Part shown: in pieces, positions 35,844 through 44,080 of the stretch
Numbering within the stretch: the first letter of the stretch is position 1
Layout of the letters: every line of letters starts with the position of its first letter
Source of the DNA: HGM04593 sp045631205
GTDB taxonomy: Bacteria; Bacteroidota; Bacteroidia; Bacteroidales; Bacteroidaceae
Length of the DNA stretch: 64,000 nucleotides
Direction of reading: 5' to 3'
Assembly (NCBI GenBank): GCA_045631205.1
Contig: JAZQUI010000028.1
Coordinates: forward strand, 1 to 64,000
Made by a program: the position numbers and the translations under genes
The notes under the pieces: generated by a model
The model's input: only the letters and a program-made list of their open reading frames with translations
What the model was told of the DNA's origin: nothing
The model's database searches: none

Positions 35844-37085
35844 CTATTCCAGTCCAAAATATTGCTCGTTCACTTCTTCGACTTTAAAACTCAAACTATT
35901 CGGACAAGGGTGCTTTGTTGAATATGAGAAGTCTTCAAATTTCCATTTCTTAATTGGAGAAGATGAACGAATAATCTCTTTGAATTTCATATATCTTTTT
36001 AACGTCGTAAAGTTATATTTGTCTTGGTTACAGAACGGAACTATAAAGGCATACTCTTCATGGCATGTAGAGAGTATAGCTATGCAATATGGCACATCGT
36101 AGTTATTATCCATGCGTATGCAAACCTTCATACATGGAACTGGGTATATTCCAGAACTACTTATTGCAATCTTTGGCAACTTACAATACCTTGTATGAGA
36201 TTTTATCCAGTTTATGGTTTTCTGAAAATATGGAAGGTACTTACTATCAATAAGACTTATCACATATTTGCACAAACATTTATAAACATCTTGAGGGGTA
36301 TATTTTATAGAACTCGCATCAAAGTGTCTTACCCCATCAATCACAGTTCCTTGATATTCAAATTTCAGGCAAAACAATTTCTCATCAGACGGTTTGCGAT
36401 GCTCAATAACAAAATTTCTTCCACGCGTTTTTCTATATCCCTTCTTGCCTTTTATATTAAACATCGACAACATAGGAGATAACATTTTTGAGAGTTCAGG
36501 TTCAATAGTCTTTCCAAATTCTGAATTACAAGAATTGCATTCCTCAAGACAAATAAGAGTTTTATTACCAAGAAATTCGCTTATTGCATGAGATTTGCTA
36601 CCACTAAACGAAACCTCTGGAATTTTTTGGCCACAAAAGCGACAAACCCGTTTTTCCTTATCCCTTTCTCCAATATAGACTTTCTCTCCTTTTCCATTAA
36701 AAGCGAAAGTTCGATACTCTGTAAATAACTCATATATTTGTGCTAACAGCGATGCGTATGCCTTGAAGTTATTTAACTTGTATACTTCACGTTTCAACGC
36801 AGACAAGAAAAACTCCTCATCAAAGTAACCATGCAAAACTATAAACTTACTATTTGACGGGATTTCATTAAGCAGGGATTTAATTTTGTTAAGACGGTGG
36901 CCGTCGAAAGTAATGTCGACCATCTGTTTTAGACGCGCCTTGTATCCTTCGTCTGCAACTTGTATTCTATTGATTAAGCCAACCACATCGCAAACGAAAA
37001 CATCTGTCAGTATTTCGTATTCATTATAGTAATACAAATCGATATATATAACTTTTTCTAATTGCGAAACTATTGTTAGTGCCAT
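35844..37085 (-). CDS. HNH endonuclease family protein
   Basis: A 413-aa protein. Residues 148-190 form an HNH_5-like metal-finger nuclease motif: CRFCG (Cys148, Cys151), SHAISEFLGNK (His166, Glu170) and CNSCNSEFG (Cys183, Cys186). The N-terminal ~140 residues and the long C-terminal region are not recognised. HNH proteins of this build occur in mobile and defence loci. It lies between two GGGtGRT 3'-end copies in an AT-rich segment, so a role in DNA restriction is plausible but unproven. Confidence 0.75.
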   Translation of the reverse strand: MALTIVSQLEKVIYIDLYYYNEYEILTDVFVCDVVGLINRIQVADEGYKARLKQMVDITFDGHRLNKIKSLLNEIPSNSKFIVLHGYFDEEFFLSALKREVYKLNNFKAYASLLAQIYELFTEYRTFAFNGKGEKVYIGERDKEKRVCRFCGQKIPEVSFSGSKSHAISEFLGNKTLICLEECNSCNSEFGKTIEPELSKMLSPMLSMFNIKGKKGYRKTRGRNFVIEHRKPSDEKLFCLKFEYQGTVIDGVRHFDASSIKYTPQDVYKCLCKYVISLIDSKYLPYFQKTINWIKSHTRYCKLPKIAISSSGIYPVPCMKVCIRMDNNYDVPYCIAILSTCHEEYAFIVPFCNQDKYNFTTLKRYMKFKEIIRSSSPIKKWKFEDFSYSTKHPCPNSLSFKVEEVNEQYFGLE

Positions 37086-37196
37086 AATGGGAAATTTAGT
37101 GAGAGTAGAGAAGTTTAGCTATCACAAAGTTATACCCACTACGAAACAATATCAATAGACGCACTGAAAAAATTTCAACATACTTTCAAATAATGT

Positions 37197-37224
37197 CACG
37201 GCAATTTCATAGAATTGTCGTGAT
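37197..37224 (-). terminator. Hairpin downstream of the 37350-40346 gene group
   Basis: TCACGGCAATT pairs with AATTGTCGTGA, with a short loop. On the minus strand it follows the last gene of the group. There is no strong U-run. Confidence 0.45.
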
Positions 37225-37332
37225 ACTTTTAAAGGATAGAAGTTTACCTCTTCTTCTTCGGTTCAGTTTGCGACAAGAGGAGATACTCGAAACGTATGAC
37301 AGCTTGAGTTTCTAAACTACTACACATTATAA

Positions 37333-37369
37333 TCCCCAGGACTACCTTATTATATAGGCGGTTCTGGGG
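37333..37369 (-). terminator. Terminator overlapping the end of the 37350 gene
   Basis: CCCCAGAAC and a downstream CTGGGG pair across the stop codon on the minus strand and are followed by ATTATAAT. The terminator therefore includes the last codons of the gene. Confidence 0.5.
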
Positions 37370-37793
37370 AGTTGTCCTTTTTCGTCCATTTTTGTGCTTT
37401 TATAAAAGCTAAACTGTATAAAGAGGTTACAACTGCGGTAGGAAACAAATGGGGCAAAGGTATCCAGCGTAAGCAGTCACCATCGTCGCAAGTTATAATG
37501 CGGTCTATGCCACATATGTAAAAAGCAAAGCAAATGAAAATTGTCAGTATATATGCAATAATAGCACTGCTGCGTTTTCCTCTATATAAAATGTCTATCC
37601 AATAGAAAGCTGTTGTATAGAGCAAACACGTAAACAAAATACTGTTTCCAGGAATAGGCGTACTGGTGGAATGTAGCAAGAAAATTGGTATCAATACCAA
37701 CAAACTTTGCAATATCCAACTACAAATTATTTTGGCATTGGTTTTTACGAAGACTTTACATATCTTTTTTGTTGTGGCGGCAAGGCTGTCCAT
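37350..37793 (-). CDS. Hypothetical four-helix membrane protein
   Basis: A 147-aa protein with about four hydrophobic segments (~23-40, 50-67, 77-97, 115-132) and a short charged tail. Family not recognised. It follows the ADP-ribosylglycohydrolase gene on the same strand at ~80 nt. Confidence 0.65.
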   Translation of the reverse strand: MDSLAATTKKICKVFVKTNAKIICSWILQSLLVLIPIFLLHSTSTPIPGNSILFTCLLYTTAFYWIDILYRGKRSSAIIAYILTIFICFAFYICGIDRIITCDDGDCLRWIPLPHLFPTAVVTSLYSLAFIKAQKWTKKDNSPEPPI

Positions 37794-37875
37794 TTTTTCT
37801 TTATTTTTTTTATAGTAGGTTATAATCCATATAATAGGCGAGTTTTATTGTTCCCTATTTACTGTTTTGTTTATA

Positions 37876-39123
37876 TTATTTTTCCACAAATTTATGATAG
37901 AATCTCTGCATTACATCTATAAACTCGTTTGGTAAACGTTTTAACACTTCCTTTCTTATATGATTCGGCACACCGCCATAAAAGGCTTCTGCAATACCAC
38001 CGGTGATAGCTCCCATTGTATCGGCATCTCCACCGAGTGAAACTGTTAAGCGAATGGCACTTTCAAAATCGCTGCTTTCTAGAAAAGCGATTATAGATTC
38101 GGGAACAGTGCCTTGACAACTCTCATCAAAGCGATAAACGACTCGTATCTCATCACAAGTACGATTAAGATTATAACCGAATTCCTTTTCTATATACTCC
38201 TTGATTTCCTGTTTACTTTTTCCTGTGCGAGCCATAAAGATACAAGCTGCAGTAGCTTGCGCTCCTTTGATTCCCTCCGGATGATTATGAGTAACCTCGG
38301 CGCTTTGTTTAGCAGCTTTTAAAGTTTCTTCTAACGTATCGAAAGCCCAGCCGACAGGGCTTACACGCATAGCCGAACCATTACCAAAACTATTGTATGG
38401 TTTTGGTTCTTCTTCTCTCAACCAATTTTTGAACATCCCACCATAGCCTGCTGTTGGATAGCGTTTACCGTAATCCCTCATAATATTAAGCAAGCTTTTT
38501 CCTGTAATTAACCAATCAGCGTTGGCTACGGTCATAACCGTATCGTCTGTGTAGTCTGAATATTCGTTAGAAAATAATGGGAAATCAGTGTCCTTGTATG
38601 GAAAAAACTCGTATTTAGAACCAATTATATCACCTGATATAGCACCGTATAAGAGTTTAATATCCAATTTGCCCAGAATAGCTAATGTTTTTTTATCTGC
38701 TAATCCGTTATAATGGCGGTCTATGACTTTGCGAAACAGGTCATCTTCCGCCACTTCGTTGAATAAAGTCATGCAGGAACAGACTTTCATTGCATCCAAA
38801 TACCCCAATACCTCTTCTGCTTTTACTCCTTTCAAATCCAGAAAAGCAGTTGTAATTTCCCGTAATCTTGCACCAAGTACAGGGTGACTTAAATACGCTT
38901 TAGCTTCATTCAAATCATTTATTCCGTAACGTTGAGAGTACATACTTTCTCCCAGCCCTTTCAACTGTGGAAAAATGTACCATATCCAATGGGTTAGTTT
39001 CTTGCCGGAACGAATTTCTTGTAAAGCTGTTAGATAATCATATTCTTGAGCTTCAATAAAACGGTCAAAATTGAACTGTTTGATAATGTCGTTTTTGCAA
39101 TTATCCTGTTTGTTTGCGGTCAT
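37876..39123 (-). CDS. DUF1810-ADP-ribosylglycohydrolase fusion
   Basis: A 415-aa two-domain protein. Residues ~16-150 are DUF1810 (FDRFIEAQEYDYLTALQEI, HWIWYIFPQLKGLG). Residues ~155-415 are a DraG/ARH-type ADP-ribosylglycohydrolase: GAISGDIIGSKYE, YTDDTVMT with metal ligands Thr-Asp-Asp near 192-194, and SLGGDADTMGAITGGIAEA near 365. The hydrolase removes ADP-ribose from modified targets. DUF1810 proteins are often encoded near ADP-ribose enzymes. It is 3 kb from the DarT-like gene and might reverse such modification; that link is inference. Confidence 0.9.
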   Translation of the reverse strand: MTANKQDNCKNDIIKQFNFDRFIEAQEYDYLTALQEIRSGKKLTHWIWYIFPQLKGLGESMYSQRYGINDLNEAKAYLSHPVLGARLREITTAFLDLKGVKAEEVLGYLDAMKVCSCMTLFNEVAEDDLFRKVIDRHYNGLADKKTLAILGKLDIKLLYGAISGDIIGSKYEFFPYKDTDFPLFSNEYSDYTDDTVMTVANADWLITGKSLLNIMRDYGKRYPTAGYGGMFKNWLREEEPKPYNSFGNGSAMRVSPVGWAFDTLEETLKAAKQSAEVTHNHPEGIKGAQATAACIFMARTGKSKQEIKEYIEKEFGYNLNRTCDEIRVVYRFDESCQGTVPESIIAFLESSDFESAIRLTVSLGGDADTMGAITGGIAEAFYGGVPNHIRKEVLKRLPNEFIDVMQRFYHKFVEK

Positions 39124-39159
39124 AGTTTTTGTTTCTTTATAGTAATATGGTGCGCTACA

Positions 39160-39738
39160 TCATTCCTTTAAAGAAAAATGGAACCCTATAGCTCCTATTG
39201 CGATTAATGTTAGCGACAATATAGTTAACACATTCCACACTATTTTTATCACTCGTTTCACTTTGTTGTTTGGCAAAAGTCTTTTTACAGTGTACTCCAA
39301 ACGTATAATAGCAAGGCTATAGATTGGCATAAGCAGCCCTTCAAGCATATAAGAATCAAGGGTAACTCTCTTGAACTCCCAATCATTTATTGAAACAATC
39401 TTCAGATAAATCATTAAGGCATAGGGTATGTATGGAATAATAATCTGATGTAATGGGCGCATATGTTGTGTAAATGTCCTGAAACAATAAAAAAGCATTG
39501 TATAGAGGAATAAGCACCCTGTTATTATTAACCCCTCTATGCCAAATTTACCAAAATTAAAACCACACCCCAAACATACTGCAACCCTGCATAGTATGTC
39601 TGACAATATGAATTGAAGAAAGAACTGCCTGATACCATAATATGTGTTCAGAGCGAAACGCTTGATGCATTGCAGAATAAATAGCCCATTCTCCGGCTCT
39701 ACGCCGCTATGATTATCTATCAAGGATTTTGTGTTCAT
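39160..39738 (-). CDS. Hypothetical membrane protein
   Basis: A 192-aa protein with about four or five hydrophobic segments (e.g. GCFLYTMLFYCFRTF, VWNVLTILSLTLIAIGAIGF). ATG 39738 is chosen over a TTG seven codons upstream. It shares topology, though not clear sequence, with the protein at 37350. Function unknown. Confidence 0.6.
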   Translation of the reverse strand: MNTKSLIDNHSGVEPENGLFILQCIKRFALNTYYGIRQFFLQFILSDILCRVAVCLGCGFNFGKFGIEGLIITGCLFLYTMLFYCFRTFTQHMRPLHQIIIPYIPYALMIYLKIVSINDWEFKRVTLDSYMLEGLLMPIYSLAIIRLEYTVKRLLPNNKVKRVIKIVWNVLTILSLTLIAIGAIGFHFSLKE

Positions 39739-39762
39739 GTGGTTAAATAATATAGTCAATTT

Positions 39763-40065
39763 TCATTGCCTTTCGGGAAGATCATAATTCTCTTCCAAGC
39801 CGGTCCAGCTACGATTCACAAATATGTAAAGAGGTTTGTTCTTAAACTTTTTGTTTATCCAAAACTCAACGTTTTCTTTGTCATAGCAAACAAAAAGAGC
39901 GTTCATTCTTGATACCATCACATCACCCGGACGATGATTTTCTAGAATTTCTTCAATTCTACTTCTGTTTATTTTTTCACATTTTCTAATTATATTTTCC
40001 CAAACATTGGCATCTTCGATATAATTTGTACAGATATGATATGCGGTATATTTTTCAACTTTCAT
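39763..40065 (-). CDS. Small hypothetical protein
   Basis: A 100-aa soluble protein (MKVEKYTAYHICTNYIEDAN...). Its ATG overlaps the stop of the upstream gene as ATGA, so the two are translationally coupled. It resembles small proteins that accompany immunity or ADP-ribosyltransferase-like genes in layout only; no family is claimed. Confidence 0.65.
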   Translation of the reverse strand: MKVEKYTAYHICTNYIEDANVWENIIRKCEKINRSRIEEILENHRPGDVMVSRMNALFVCYDKENVEFWINKKFKNKPLYIFVNRSWTGLEENYDLPERQ

Positions 40066-40346
40066 ACATTAGTACTGACGTAATTGTCGCTTACGTTACG
40101 AATCCTGTTTTCTTTCTTCTTTAATTTATTGTACAACTTGGTATATTCAGCCATAGCGTCCCATGCATCCTTGTAATTTCTCTTTAAATCATCCTTCTCT
40201 TTTTCTGTCAGTAAACTCCACTTATCAATATCTTTATTATGTGACGATTTAATAAATTCGATTAATATCTCCATTTGCGAGTCTTCAAGATTCCCATTTT
40301 GTGCTTGCTGTTGCAAAAGACAAAGCAAAGAATTCAATCCAATCAT
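40062..40346 (-). CDS. Small helical hypothetical protein
   Basis: A 94-aa, charged, mostly helical protein (LTEKEKDDLKRNYKDAWDAM). The open frame extends 20 codons upstream to a TTG, but ATG 40346 is preferred. It is the first gene of the minus-strand accessory group ending at 37350. Confidence 0.6.
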   Translation of the reverse strand: MIGLNSLLCLLQQQAQNGNLEDSQMEILIEFIKSSHNKDIDKWSLLTEKEKDDLKRNYKDAWDAMAEYTKLYNKLKKKENRIRNVSDNYVSTNV

Positions 40347-40531
40347 ATCTTTTCTATTGTTTAATCTATCTACTGCAAACTTATGAAAACAAAGACAATT
40401 AAACAATATTTGATTAATTAAACTATCAAAGTATTTGGTTACAAAAAAGTTGGCTCCTACTCAAACCGAAATATGCAAAACTCCGCTCTCATCCGCCCAA
40501 ACCCTAATAGGTGAAATCTTAAAAAACAAAG

Positions 40532-40747
40532 ATGATTATTAGAAATTTATACTCCCTATTCTGTGGTTTAGAATTGCAGAATGGGCGCTTGGATAGTAGT
40601 ATTCCTCCAAGTGAAATCGTTGAAAAAGAGAATACAGCAGTGATTATACCGAGAAAATTCAAAGACGATATTGAGCATATCGCTAAATACAGAGTCGGGT
40701 TGAAATACTCCCCACAGAAAAAGAGAAAGAACATTGCCTTATGTTAG
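40532..40747 (+). CDS. Possible short hypothetical protein
   Basis: A 71-codon frame with a plausible start after AACAAAG (MIIRNLYSLFCGLELQNG...) and a basic C-terminus. Its end overlaps the start of repeat copy B. It could be the remnant of a longer gene cut by that repeat. Low support. Confidence 0.3.
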   Translation: MIIRNLYSLFCGLELQNGRLDSSIPPSEIVEKENTAVIIPRKFKDDIEHIAKYRVGLKYSPQKKRKNIALC

Positions 40748-41132
40748 ATGCTGTAGAGTTCTGTTGTGACTAATTTGCGACCACCTGAAAAGTGGTCGCT
40801 ATTTGGTCCACGAAATACTTTATAAAGGTCAATATAGGCCCATTTAAGACCTTCAAAGGTGGAATATGGTAATTTGTATATAAAATGGATTTGGAAGTCG
40901 TAGGATGGTTGTAAACAACCTCTAATGCCATTCAAATATGGCAATAAAAAAGAGAGCCGTTCACGAACGACTCTCTATAAAGTATTAGGTTTTAGCTAAT
41001 TACTTAGAAAGTGCAGCAAAGATATCAACTGCGATAGCCCAACTTCGTTGGGCATCCTTGTCTTTTTGGAGCACCAACCATGGGGTTGTTACCAATGCCG
41101 GGGAAGCCCATCATCTCAACGTGTGCGGGAAC
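40738..41132. repeat. Copy B of the GGGtGRT 3'-end module
   Basis: This matches 46528-46920 over most of its length. Shared landmarks are the hairpin GCGACCAC/GTGGTCGC (40777-40799, versus 46570-46592), the terminator GAGAGCCGTTC/GAACGACTCTC (40951-40976, versus 46758-46783), and the GGGtGRT stop codon (41000-41002, versus 46809-46811). The coding part follows. A 31-bp block with the hairpin GCCCAAC/GTTGGGC replaces 6 bp just after GCGATAGC. The two copies flank the Zorya-like operon as direct repeats. Confidence 0.75.
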
Positions 41133-41201
41133 CGACGCATAAGCGAGAGCAAAAGAAACTTGTTTGTTTTGCCGAGCGCAAAGAAGGAAAAGGAACTTAA
41201 C
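41133..41201 (-). repeat. 69-bp inserted element 1
   Basis: Inserted between GGGAAC and TGAAGA of the GGGtGRT fragment; exactly 69 bp, starting CGACGCA and ending TTAAC, with no target duplication. The centre GCAAAAGAAACTTGTTTG... TTTTGC is an imperfect hairpin (GCAAAA/TTTTGC and AAAC/GTTT). Confidence 0.8.
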
Positions 41202-41220
41202 TGAAGAAGAACCTGCGAAC

Positions 41221-41289
41221 TGACGCACGAGCGAGCGCAAAAGAAGCAAGCTTATTTTGCCGAGTGAGAAGGAAGAAAACAAAGTTAAC
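41221..41289 (-). repeat. 69-bp inserted element 2
   Basis: Exactly 69 bp, starting TGACGCA and ending GTTAAC, placed after GCGAAC. The inner stem is AAGC/GCTT instead of AAAC/GTTT, a compensated change that keeps the hairpin. Confidence 0.8.
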
Positions 41290-41358
41290 CGACGCACGAG
41301 CGAGCGCAAAAGAAACTTGTTTGTTTTGCCAAGCGAGCAGGAGGAAAACAAAGTTAAC
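41290..41358 (-). repeat. 69-bp inserted element 3
   Basis: Exactly 69 bp, directly following element 2's terminal GTTAAC. It starts CGACGCA and ends GTTAAC; the host sequence resumes as TGAGC. The tandem arrangement is as expected if the end of one element can serve as the target of the next. Confidence 0.8.
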
Positions 41359-41480
41359 TGAGCGTCTGAGTGCATACGGCCCCCAAATGTGACAAGGCGG
41401 TCATGCGTTCAGTTGTGTTGTTGAATGCGAGGCTTTGAAAAACTACATTCTCGGTAGCTGTTTCTTTCCTGTCGGTCATG

Positions 41481-41533
41481 TGGTCAGGTACTATGGGTCG
41501 TTTGTATTCAAACCGACCCATAGTACCTGACCA
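41481..41533. repeat. Perfect 20-bp inverted repeat
   Basis: TGGTCAGGTACTATGGGTCG (41481-41500) and its exact reverse complement (41514-41533) surround 13 nt, which can pair further (TTTG with CAAA). It lies ~95 bp downstream of the recombinase fragment's stop. It could be a recombination site or a strong terminator; no U-run supports the latter. The rest of 41396-41627 shows nothing else. Confidence 0.75.
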
Positions 41534-41627
41534 TCTTACCCCTAAGAAGCCGGGTTTGCAGAAAAACCGGTCGATAAATATGTAAGTACTCGTACAGTGG
41601 GTGTGTAGTAATACAACCGAATCCCTT

Positions 41628-42029
41628 TTAAGTATCCAAACACAGTTCTTTTACCTTTCTTATAGTATTTACAGATGTACCTGTAATGGATGCAACATTT
41701 CGGAGTGATATACCCTTTTTGAGTAACCCGATTTCCTTTTGATACTGTTGTTTGTAACTCTCCAAATCCTTCTTATAAGTAGAAGGCCTACCCATCTTTA
41801 TACCTTCTTTTCTACACCTTTCAATATACTGTGTTCTACCACTGTTCATACGTTCCCAGATAGTCAATCGTTCCATAGATGCAATCTCCAATAGAATAGT
41901 ACATATAAGACTCGCAACTGGATTGACCGAACCGTCATTGTTGAGAGTTTCCAACGAATAGTTCTTAATTAACGTAGGCGTATGAACTTTATAACATTTT
42001 TGAACTTTACCATTGATTAAATACGAAAA
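41628..42029 (-). pseudogene. C-terminal part of a serine recombinase
   Basis: The minus-strand frame is open from 42029 and has no ATG at its start. It contains KNYSLETLNNDGSVNPVASL, ERLTIWERMNSGR, KMGRPSTYKK and a final helix-turn-helix (ISLRNVASITGTSVNTIRKV). These are the end of the catalytic domain, the GRP hinge and the DNA-binding helices of a resolvase/invertase. The N-terminal part with the catalytic serine is missing. It sits between repeat copy B and the Zorya-like operon and may be what is left of the element's mobility gene. Confidence 0.8.
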
Positions 42030-42042
42030 TTATTTATTTTTG
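42013..42042 (+). promoter_or_regulatory. Promoter of the Zorya-like operon
   Basis: TTG at 42013-42015 and TATTTTTG at 42035-42042 are 19 nt apart, a good match to the Bacteroidales -33/-7 promoter. The leader to the ATG at 42104 would be ~55 nt. Confidence 0.6.
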
Positions 42043-42103
42043 CATATCACTGCGGGTTGTACACTAACAATCTATCCGATTGGATTTAAGCAAAATCTAA
42101 TAT

Positions 42104-43399
42104 ATGAGAATATTCGATTTATTTTATAAGCTTATAAAAAATAAAAAAATATCAGTTCTTCAGGAATCCAGTGTTAAGACTGAACTATCAGAGATGAGCG
42201 ATTATCAAATGCAAATTGATATATTAGATAAACGCATTGCTGAACTTAACAAACGGTACAAAGAAACTCGTTCTGATAATATAAATTGGGAAATTGTTAA
42301 GCAAACTGAAATAAAGATATGTCAAATACCGATTTTTCAAAGATATTCATTTAAAAATTTAATAACTCTATCCTATTTAAAAGAAGAAAGGTTACGAAAA
42401 GAAAAAGAGCGTTTGGCTAAATTAGCAAATGAATTATCAAACTTAATTTCTAAAGCTCAATCTTATGTAAATCAAGGTAATCTGATTAAATCTCGTGAAT
42501 TATATACTATAATTAACTCAAAGATTAATCTAATTCAAGATAAAGGCTTGATAGACCGTTTTTTGAACTTTACGTATAGTCTCAGACTTCTTCAAAAAAA
42601 GATTAATGAAGAAGAACAAAAACGTTGTGAAGAAGAATTTATACGCAAAGAAGAAGAACGTAGGCGTCGAGAAGAAGAATTTAAGCGTAAAGAGGAGGAA
42701 CGTAAGCGTCGTAAAGAGGAGGAACGTAAGCGTCGAGAAGAGGAAGAACGTAAACGGAAAGAACGTGAACGGAAAGAGCAAGAACGTCTTGCTGAAGCAC
42801 GTCGGAAAGAAGCAGCAGTATTAGCAGAACGTCAAAGACTAAATTCTATAAACGAACAAAAAAAAGATAATGCTAAAGAAATTTTGCGTTATTTGAATAA
42901 TAAGGGGGTAAAACATTTCTACCATTTTACAGATCGTAGAAATTTAATATCAATTAAGAAACACGGTGGACTTTTATCTTGGGGATATTGTAAACAAAAA
43001 AATATTATAATACCTAATCCTGGTGGTGATGATTTATCAAGACAACTAGATTGTCGTTATAATCTTCAAAATTATGTGCGAGTTAGTTTTTGTGATGATC
43101 ATCCAATGGCTTATAGATGTCATAAAAATGGAGCTGATTTAATTCTTCTAAAAATATCTGTTGAAGTAGCGACGTTTCTAGATACTATTTTCTGTGATAT
43201 GAATGCTACGGATAGTGGACATTCAAAAGGTACAAATTACGAAGATTTATTAGAAATCGATATTAGAGCAACACAACGCCATTATGTAAGTAAAGATGAC
43301 GATGATTTTAAACCACATCAAGCAGAAGTTATGATTAATACATTTATTCCTGCATGCTACATATTAAATATTGATAATCCTCAAATTATGAATTTCTAA
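42104..43399 (+). CDS. DarT-like ADP-ribosyltransferase with long coiled-coil N-terminus
   Basis: A 431-aa protein. Residues ~90-260 form a highly charged coiled coil (repeated E, R, K blocks). Residues ~266-431 resemble the DarT (DUF4433) fold: KHFYHFTDRRNLISIKKHGG (NAD-binding His-x-Thr and DarT start), YVRVSFCDDHPMAYRC, DLILLKISVEV, and PHQAEVMI near 403-409 with the expected catalytic Glu. Known DarT enzymes attach ADP-ribose to thymidine in single-stranded DNA and act as toxins or phage-defence effectors. Ordinary DarT is ~200 aa; the coiled coil is extra and could bind the motor tail encoded downstream. No DarG macrodomain gene is adjacent. It is the first gene of a four-gene operon. 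Confidence 0.8.
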   Translation: MRIFDLFYKLIKNKKISVLQESSVKTELSEMSDYQMQIDILDKRIAELNKRYKETRSDNINWEIVKQTEIKICQIPIFQRYSFKNLITLSYLKEERLRKEKERLAKLANELSNLISKAQSYVNQGNLIKSRELYTIINSKINLIQDKGLIDRFLNFTYSLRLLQKKINEEEQKRCEEEFIRKEEERRRREEEFKRKEEERKRRKEEERKRREEEERKRKERERKEQERLAEARRKEAAVLAERQRLNSINEQKKDNAKEILRYLNNKGVKHFYHFTDRRNLISIKKHGGLLSWGYCKQKNIIIPNPGGDDLSRQLDCRYNLQNYVRVSFCDDHPMAYRCHKNGADLILLKISVEVATFLDTIFCDMNATDSGHSKGTNYEDLLEIDIRATQRHYVSKDDDDFKPHQAEVMINTFIPACYILNIDNPQIMNF

Positions 43400-43402
43400 T
43401 TT

Positions 43403-44080
43403 ATGATATACGTTGAAAGCAAGAAACGGAAATTAGAACGTTTACAAGCCCAATATCCGGGTGCTATTATACTTGATATTACATCTTCTTCAGATAAGAT
43501 GTATGCTCAATTGTTAAGTCCGTTCTATCCTCATTATAACATACCAATACCTTTTACAATTGGATTAACGGCTTCATGCGTGGAAGGTATTTGGCAAGGA
43601 CTCAAAGTGTTTCAAAACGAAGATATTTCATTAGATTCTTTTAAGAATGATACTATGAAAGATTTGAAAAGAACAGTGCGTACTCATGGAACACCGCTTG
43701 GACATCGAAAGGGGGTGTATGGAAATGAATTACTTAATTATTTTGATGCCCGTATGCTTATATATCTCCCCACTTATAAATGGGTTCTAGACAATGTCGA
43801 ACGAGTCCACAATGTGGTTGAACGAATTAAAGCTCAATCTGAAATTCAAGATATTGTATTACTAGACTATAATACAAATACTGATATTCGTGATATTTCT
43901 AAACCAATATCACATGCTGGTCTGGTTAAATTATACATTGAAGGAGTTTATCCTTCTTACGAACAGGGTTTATTGCCTTATACGGAAACTGAACTTGAAA
44001 TTATAAAAGCAAGAAATAAAGAGTTAAAGAAGATTTCAAAAAATAATAAACAAACAACTTTATTTGAAAATATATTATGA
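43403..44080 (+). CDS. DUF6939-like protein
   Basis: A 225-aa soluble protein that I recognise from memory as the DUF6939 type (MIYVESKKRKLERLQAQYPG, LSPFYPHYNIPIPF, VEGIWQGLKVF, GHRKGVYGNELL). Members have no established activity known to me. Several conserved Lys, Arg and His residues suggest a nucleotide or nucleic-acid substrate. It starts 3 nt after the DarT-like gene and overlaps the ZorA-like gene as ATGA, so the products are likely made in fixed ratio. It may be a second effector or an antitoxin for the DarT-like protein. Confidence 0.7.
   Translation: MIYVESKKRKLERLQAQYPGAIILDITSSSDKMYAQLLSPFYPHYNIPIPFTIGLTASCVEGIWQGLKVFQNEDISLDSFKNDTMKDLKRTVRTHGTPLGHRKGVYGNELLNYFDARMLIYLPTYKWVLDNVERVHNVVERIKAQSEIQDIVLLDYNTNTDIRDISKPISHAGLVKLYIEGVYPSYEQGLLPYTETELEIIKARNKELKKISKNNKQTTLFENIL

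Larger units (their letters stand above)
41000..41395 (-). pseudogene. 3' fragment of a second GGGtGRT gene, interrupted by three 69-bp elements
   Basis: Read on the minus strand, MHSDAQ, FAGSSS and VPAHVEMMGFPGIGNNPMVGA match the C-terminal region of the intact GGGtGRT protein, with inserts between them. Each insert is exactly 23 codons, so the frame stays open across all three. After PMVGA a 31-bp replacement shifts the frame, and the last ~12 residues (DISAALSK in the intact gene) are out of frame. There is no N-terminal part: upstream of MHSDAQ the similarity stops near 41390. Confidence 0.8.

Noticed and set aside
41129..41360. CRISPR array
   Set aside because: The three 69-bp units lack unique spacers: two are directly adjacent and the sequence between units is host gene sequence. 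No cas genes are present.
41025..41375. 116-codon frame as an independent gene
   Set aside because: It is the 3' fragment of a GGGtGRT gene kept open only by inserts that are multiples of three; no start of its own.
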